A stretch of 16,073 nucleotides of DNA. Origin: Merdicola sp048393175 (GTDB lineage: Bacteria > Bacillota > Clostridia > TANB77 > CAG-508). Made by a program: the position numbers and the translations under genes. Positions 14,763 through 16,073 of this stretch are shown in pieces; the stretch's first letter is position 1, and every line of letters begins with the position of its first letter. The stretch lies in the NCBI GenBank assembly GCA_048393175.1, contig DBFJJM010000099.1, positions 1 to 16,073 of the forward strand, in the 5' to 3' direction. The notes beneath the pieces were generated by a model, which was not told where the DNA came from, searched no databases, and saw only the letters and a program-made list of their open reading frames with translations.

Positions 14763-16052
14763 CTATTTAGATTCATTATCAATAATCCTTACAATCTGCA
14801 ATTCTAATTCTTTGATTTTCTCATCTAATTTTTGAATTTCTTCCTCTTTTACGGTGTCACTTTTTAAATCTCCTTTTACGATTTCTTCCATATCTGCAAT
14901 TTCATCTTTTAATTTGTCCATACGGTCTAATACAAGAAGACGAATAAATCTTTCCTCTTTTTGTTCTTTTCTTTCTAATTTACCACTTAGTTTTACCATT
15001 TCCTCTAAGGTATATGTCTCACCAAAATCTGGTATGGTAACTGGTACATGGGCATTTTCTTCTATCTTTTGCTGTAATACTTTTTGTCCTTCAGGCTCTC
15101 CATGTACTAAAAAAATATGTTTTGGTTTTTCTAAAAAAGAATAAACAAAATTTAATAACCATTCTTGGTCAGCATGACCAGAATAGCCTTCTATATATTC
15201 TATTCTAGCATTGACTGCAATTTCCTCTCCAAAAATTTTAACCTTTTTGGCTCCTCCTACAATTTTCGCACCTAATGTTCCTGGTGCTTGGTAGCCAACA
15301 AATAAAATGGTACTATTGGGATTCCATAAATTGTGTTTTAAATGATGTTTAATTCTTCCCACATCACACATACCACTAGCAGAAATAATAATACATGGCT
15401 CATTACTTTCATTTAGAGCTTTCGATTCTTCTACTTCTGGAGTAAATTTTAAGCCATGAAATTCAAGAGGATTTTCTCCTTTTCGAATAATTTCTTGTGT
15501 TTCTTCATCAAATAAATCCATATTTTTTTCAAATATTTCTGTTGCTGAAATGGCAAGAGGGCTATCTACATAAACAGAAGTATTCATAATTTCTTCATAT
15601 TTTTTACGGAATTGTTCATCTTCTTTTTTATCTTTTAATTTATATAATTCAAATAAAATTTCTTGTGTTCTTCCTACTGCAAAAGAAGGAATGACAACAG
15701 TTCCATTTTTTTCTAACGTTTCGGAAACAATATCTAGAAACAGTTCTGCCTTTTTTTCATTTTTCATATGTAAACGATTTCCATAAGTAGATTCCATTAC
15801 TAAATAATCTGCCTTTTCTATCATAGTTGGTTCTGCTAAAAGAGGAATATCGTTATTTCCCAAATCTCCTGTAAAGACAATCTTTTCTTCTTTTCCATTT
15901 TCTTTTACCCAAATTTCTACTATACTAGAACCTAGCATATGTCCTGCATCATTAAAACGAATATGAATCGTTTCACCTATATCAATAATTTGGTCATATT
16001 TTACTGGTTTGAATATTTCTAATGAGTTTATTGCATCTTGTGCAGTATACAT
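14763..16052 (-). CDS. Metallo-beta-lactamase/beta-CASP RNase-like protein, N-terminal part missing
   Basis: Probably a zinc-dependent RNA-processing nuclease of the beta-CASP group (CPSF73/YSH1-like). The 429 residues begin in the middle of the metallo-beta-lactamase domain: DAGHMLGS (His38) and FTGDLGN (Asp63) are present, but the HxHxDH motif and about 110-130 residues normally before them are not. The beta-CASP part has MESTYG (Glu87), IIISASGMCDVGR (221-233), HHLKH (236-240), GYSGHAD (His293) and LVHGEPEG (315-322). A charged coiled-coil tail of about 70 residues ends the protein. The homologous frame continues upstream of this ATG for six more codons (EKEVPP), then meets TGA at 16071-16073, the last three bases of the window. 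The ATG has no ribosome binding site and is unlikely to be the real start. Confidence 0.85.
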   Translation of the reverse strand: MYTAQDAINSLEIFKPVKYDQIIDIGETIHIRFNDAGHMLGSSIVEIWVKENGKEEKIVFTGDLGNNDIPLLAEPTMIEKADYLVMESTYGNRLHMKNEKKAELFLDIVSETLEKNGTVVIPSFAVGRTQEILFELYKLKDKKEDEQFRKKYEEIMNTSVYVDSPLAISATEIFEKNMDLFDEETQEIIRKGENPLEFHGLKFTPEVEESKALNESNEPCIIISASGMCDVGRIKHHLKHNLWNPNSTILFVGYQAPGTLGAKIVGGAKKVKIFGEEIAVNARIEYIEGYSGHADQEWLLNFVYSFLEKPKHIFLVHGEPEGQKVLQQKIEENAHVPVTIPDFGETYTLEEMVKLSGKLERKEQKEERFIRLLVLDRMDKLKDEIADMEEIVKGDLKSDTVKEEEIQKLDEKIKELELQIVRIIDNESK

Positions 16053-16073
16053 AGGAGGAACTTCTTTTTCTCA

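Noticed and set aside
16071..16073. TGA recoded as an amino acid in this organism
   Set aside because: No identified gene ends in TGA, which looked suggestive, but no intact gene contains an in-frame TGA either and tryptophan is encoded by TGG. About sixteen stops without TGA is unremarkable in AT-rich DNA.

Overview
The window is a strongly AT-rich stretch with clear AGGAGG-type ribosome binding sites, ATG/GTG starts, TAA/TAG stops and short intergenic gaps. Gene content points to a low-GC Gram-positive bacterium (Bacillota, most like an uncultured or gut-type Clostridia): a radA-disA operon, a two-component SufC/SufB iron-sulfur unit, DapA/DapB/Asd of lysine and diaminopimelate synthesis, and a prepilin-like protein ending in a SUMF1-like domain. 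This placement rests on gene content and composition only.

Layout. (1) 1-1104: asd on the plus strand, closed by a hairpin that also serves the opposing suf operon. (2) 1107-2806: sufC-sufB on the minus strand from a good promoter whose -10 box lies in the middle of a 26-bp dyad. (3) 2807-3016: no convincing gene, then a long hairpin. (4) 3017-4333: an acyltransferase followed by a DtxR/MntR-family regulator, minus strand. The regulator lacks the usual metal ligands and carries a four-cysteine tail. (5) 4359-4650: a small minus-strand locus too short for routine gene calling, consisting of a damaged ~56-codon gene and an intact 34-codon ORF. (6) 4733-7115: plus-strand dapA, an HD-domain hydrolase gene and dapB. 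dapB carries an apparent +1 frameshift in its nucleotide-binding loop. (7) 7125-12168: a four-gene minus-strand operon, radA - disA - prepilin/SUMF1-like protein - membrane-anchored cyclophilin, from a TTGACA-17-TATAGT promoter to a 15-bp terminator hairpin. (8) 12246-12756: a self-contained plus-strand cassette of unknown function with its own promoter, leader hairpin and strong terminator, and a less AT-rich codon choice than its neighbours. (9) 12762-16073: a minus-strand pair, a beta-CASP metallo-beta-lactamase RNase-like gene (N-terminal part missing, with an in-frame TGA at the window edge) and an intracellular GH15 glucoamylase-like enzyme.

How the genes work together. Asd, DapA and DapB are successive early steps from aspartyl phosphate to tetrahydrodipicolinate, but they sit in separate transcription units and show no lysine riboswitch in their short leaders. 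SufC and SufB form an ATPase/scaffold pair for Fe-S assembly; the nearby cysteine-rich DtxR-like protein is a plausible, unproven iron or Fe-S sensor for it. RadA and DisA are the familiar DNA-repair and c-di-AMP checkpoint pair, here joined to two cell-surface-type proteins.

No rRNA, tRNA, CRISPR array, insertion sequence or phage module was seen. The most rewarding places to look again are the dapB frameshift, the cysteine-tailed regulator with the suf-promoter dyad, the eroded small locus at 4.4-4.65 kb, and the isolated cassette at 12.3 kb.
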